A stretch of 8,226 nt of DNA. Source: Bacteroidota bacterium (lineage in GTDB: Bacteria > Bacteroidota > Bacteroidia > Chitinophagales > Chitinophagaceae). Positions within the stretch are counted from its first letter, which is position 1. Every line of letters begins with the position of its first letter. The notes beneath the pieces are model-generated. The model was not told the origin of the DNA, ran no database searches, and saw nothing but the letters and a program-made list of their open reading frames with translations. Location of the stretch: contig JAFDXS010000078.1 of NCBI GenBank assembly GCA_018267795.1, positions 1 to 8,226 on the forward strand. Direction: 5' to 3'. The translations under genes were made by a program, and so were the position numbers. Below, in pieces: positions 6,492 to 8,226 of this stretch.

Positions 6492-7025
6492 TTATATAGT
6501 CTGTGGAGGACGAGGAGCTAATTGGCCATACCCATTAGATAGATATTGGTGTTCAATTATAGTATAGTTATTTGTATTGATATCGCTATACACAGGTAAT
6601 ACATAATTAACATCGGGACCAACAGCTACCGGGCACCACAAAAGAAGCTGATGTGTATTTTTATCTGTTTTTTCATGACCAAAATGTAAAGCAAGGGTAG
6701 TATTCAGCCTGCTTTCATTGTCATCATTCAGCACTATGCATTTTACAATATCGCCATTTCGCACTATGTTTACCACATCATACATTTCGCCGTTTATCTC
6801 CAGTTCTTTCTCTGCCTTATTATAGTGTGCATTGAAGAATGTGCTGGTAAAACTGAGTTGTCGATAATTGGCTGTTTCCTCACCATTTTTTATAATGGTT
6901 TTCTGCTCTTGTTTTATTTCTACAGCGCTTATAGTATAGTAAACAGGATATAAAAAATGAAATACCCATGCCATGCATAGCGCGGCAATTAAAGTATATA
7001 GCCCATATTTAAATATTAATTTCAA
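6492..7025 (-). CDS. Small membrane-anchored protein with MYDVV motif, TTG start
   Basis: 177 residues. One hydrophobic segment at about 8-30 (YGLYTLIAALCMAWVFHFLY) is a signal anchor or uncleaved signal, leaving a domain of about 145 residues, probably periplasmic. NGEMYDVV at 78-85 followed by GDIVKCIVLNDDNESRL resembles small unnamed proteins that I recall beside TonB-dependent receptors in Bacteroidota (pattern NGxMYDVV...GD...C...D..E..L); the C-terminal PRPPQ also fits that group. This is recollection, not a search. The frame is closed by a TAG directly before the TTG at 7025, and the first in-frame ATG (residue 18) would cut the hydrophobic segment in half, so TTG is the likely start. 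It begins 4 bases after the receptor stop, so it is almost surely cotranscribed and probably coupled to it. Role unknown; an accessory part in receptor function is inferred from context. Confidence 0.75.
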   Translation of the reverse strand: MKLIFKYGLYTLIAALCMAWVFHFLYPVYYTISAVEIKQEQKTIIKNGEETANYRQLSFTSTFFNAHYNKAEKELEINGEMYDVVNIVRNGDIVKCIVLNDDNESRLNTTLALHFGHEKTDKNTHQLLLWCPVAVGPDVNYVLPVYSDINTNNYTIIEHQYLSNGYGQLAPRPPQTI

Positions 7026-7029
7026 CTAT

Positions 7030-8226
7030 CTATACACCTAATCTGGTGCTTAAAGATAATATAAAATTCCTTCCCTGGTTATAAATGGGTTGGGGAAATA
7101 AAGTGGGATCTTTCAATCTCGATAGATGATCTACATATTCCTTATTCAATAAATTTTTAATAGTAAAGTTCCAGCTAAAGTCATGCTGGCCTATATGGGT
7201 CACAATACCGCTATATAAATTTATCAGCCCATAGTCGCCTGTTGACGATTCAAATTGTGCAGGGTGATCTTGCGCAAATACATATTCAAATTCAGGCTCA
7301 ATATATAACGCTTTATACTTGTCGTTAATATCTTTAGTGAAGATCACTGAAAGTTTGTTAGTATATGCAGGTATATAGGGCAAATATCCGCCTTCATCTA
7401 GCACACCTTTAATGGCAGAGAATGTCTCTTTAAACTCATACCATTTCAGTACTTCCGGCTTATACTGGGCTATCAGTTCACTCCCATATATTTTAGCATC
7501 CTGCTGTTTAAAGTTATAAATCGGGAAACCAAAATAGTTGCTATTACTTGCCGCGAGGTATATGTAGTTGAAAAAACGGTCGTAATAGCCGGATGCAGAT
7601 ACAAACCATTCTTTGTTATTTACCTCTACCGTTAGGTCGCCATTTATGTTTTGCTCCATTTTCAGGTTGGGGTTGCCTATCTCGTAGCGGTAATAACCTT
7701 CATGCAGCCCGTCAGATGATAGCTCTGCAAGATTTGGTGCACGGTCGCCACTAGCCACATTAGCTTTTATATTCAGCCAATGGTTAGGATTGTAGCTTAT
7801 GCCTATCATCCCATTTGCAGATGCCCTGCCTATATCAAAGGGATGCACATCCTTGGTTACCGTATTTAATGGTGGAGTTAGATAGGTTTTAATGTTTTTA
7901 TAATTATATCCCAGGCCCGCTTCTATATTCACTTTATGCAGGTAGAAGCGAAGAAAGCCAGAGCCATTGCCTTCCAGCATATTGGCATCAGGTATCAATA
8001 CGCGTTTGCCAAGGTTAGTATTGTTTTCAAATGTGAATTGTTGGTTTAGTACAAACAGTATATTCCTGCGCAAGTATTTCTCCCAACGTGCATTTTCCAG
8101 TGCCGAGAGCAGGTGCATATTCAGGCTTATCTCACCACCGCCTTCATCCTCCATGCGGTGATTACTTTGCACACCAACATTTACTTTCAGTACCGACGAT
8201 TTTAGCTGGAAGGTATTTTGGGAGCT
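7030..8226 (-). CDS. TonB-dependent receptor, C-terminal beta-barrel part, 5' end outside window
   Basis: 398 residues, open to the right edge; plug domain, TonB box and signal peptide lie outside. The barrel is recognised by alternating amphipathic strands and family blocks: SGDRAPNLAELSSDGLHEGY at fragment residues 159-178 (most receptors have SGFRAPN), RYEIGNPNLKMEQN next, then FNYIYLA, IYNFKQQDAKIYGSEL, and near the end FTIKNLLNKEYVDHLSRLKD and GRNFILSLSTRLGV. Family role: energised by TonB-ExbBD, it imports scarce nutrients such as metal chelates or vitamins across the outer membrane. The block order and the small MYDVV neighbour fit receptors seen with metal-related loci, but the substrate is not proven. 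The final residue is Val rather than the usual aromatic. A GTG at 8172 is not a start: the frame continues upstream with barrel-like sequence. Confidence 0.92.
   Translation of the reverse strand, partial: SSQNTFQLKSSVLKVNVGVQSNHRMEDEGGGEISLNMHLLSALENARWEKYLRRNILFVLNQQFTFENNTNLGKRVLIPDANMLEGNGSGFLRFYLHKVNIEAGLGYNYKNIKTYLTPPLNTVTKDVHPFDIGRASANGMIGISYNPNHWLNIKANVASGDRAPNLAELSSDGLHEGYYRYEIGNPNLKMEQNINGDLTVEVNNKEWFVSASGYYDRFFNYIYLAASNSNYFGFPIYNFKQQDAKIYGSELIAQYKPEVLKWYEFKETFSAIKGVLDEGGYLPYIPAYTNKLSVIFTKDINDKYKALYIEPEFEYVFAQDHPAQFESSTGDYGLINLYSGIVTHIGQHDFSWNFTIKNLLNKEYVDHLSRLKDPTLFPQPIYNQGRNFILSLSTRLGV

Noticed and set aside
8170..8172. GTG as the start of a 380-residue receptor gene
   Set aside because: The frame continues upstream to the window edge with barrel-like strands (LKVNVGVQSNH), and a receptor without a plug domain is unlikely.

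Overview
The window reads as ordinary chromosome from a Bacteroidota bacterium, most likely Chitinophagaceae or a close relative. The reasons are a secreted metalloprotease with a type IX secretion sorting domain, a TonB-dependent receptor, lipoproteins opening with C-K-K-E-E-D, a ParC-type topoisomerase subunit of the Bacteroidota kind, TAnnTTTG-like promoter boxes, mostly absent Shine-Dalgarno sites and low GC. All eight genes lie on the minus strand, so transcription runs from high to low coordinates. I see no credible plus-strand gene, no RNA gene, no mobile element and no CRISPR array. No gap between genes exceeds about 155 bases.

In transcription order, the first block (8226 to 6005) holds the C-terminal half of a TonB-dependent receptor, then after 4 bases a small membrane-anchored protein that must start at TTG, then a surface-type lipoprotein. 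A clear rho-independent terminator closes the block. The receptor probably imports a metal or siderophore-like ligand, but the substrate cannot be read from this fragment. The second block is a single lipoprotein (5919 to 5512), a diverged tandem paralogue of the first lipoprotein with its own promoter-like box just past the terminator. It is followed by an AT-only hairpin.

Next is parC (5357 to 2841), the A subunit of topoisomerase IV, with a good ribosome binding site and a possible promoter. After a 67-base gap with two inverted repeats comes a bifunctional nuclease (BFN/DUF151) protein carrying a C-terminal UVR motif. Then come an M43 metalloprotease exported by the type IX system and mqnE, the radical SAM aminofutalosine synthase of the futalosine route to menaquinone, cut by the left edge. 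The protease stop and the mqnE start overlap as ATGA, so a secreted protease and a cytoplasmic quinone enzyme appear translationally coupled.

I did not find a clearly new multi-gene system. The points most worth a second look are the two paralogous lipoproteins with different predicted membrane placement, the receptor plus TTG-started partner, the ATGA overlap, and the strong preference for the isoleucine codon ATA.
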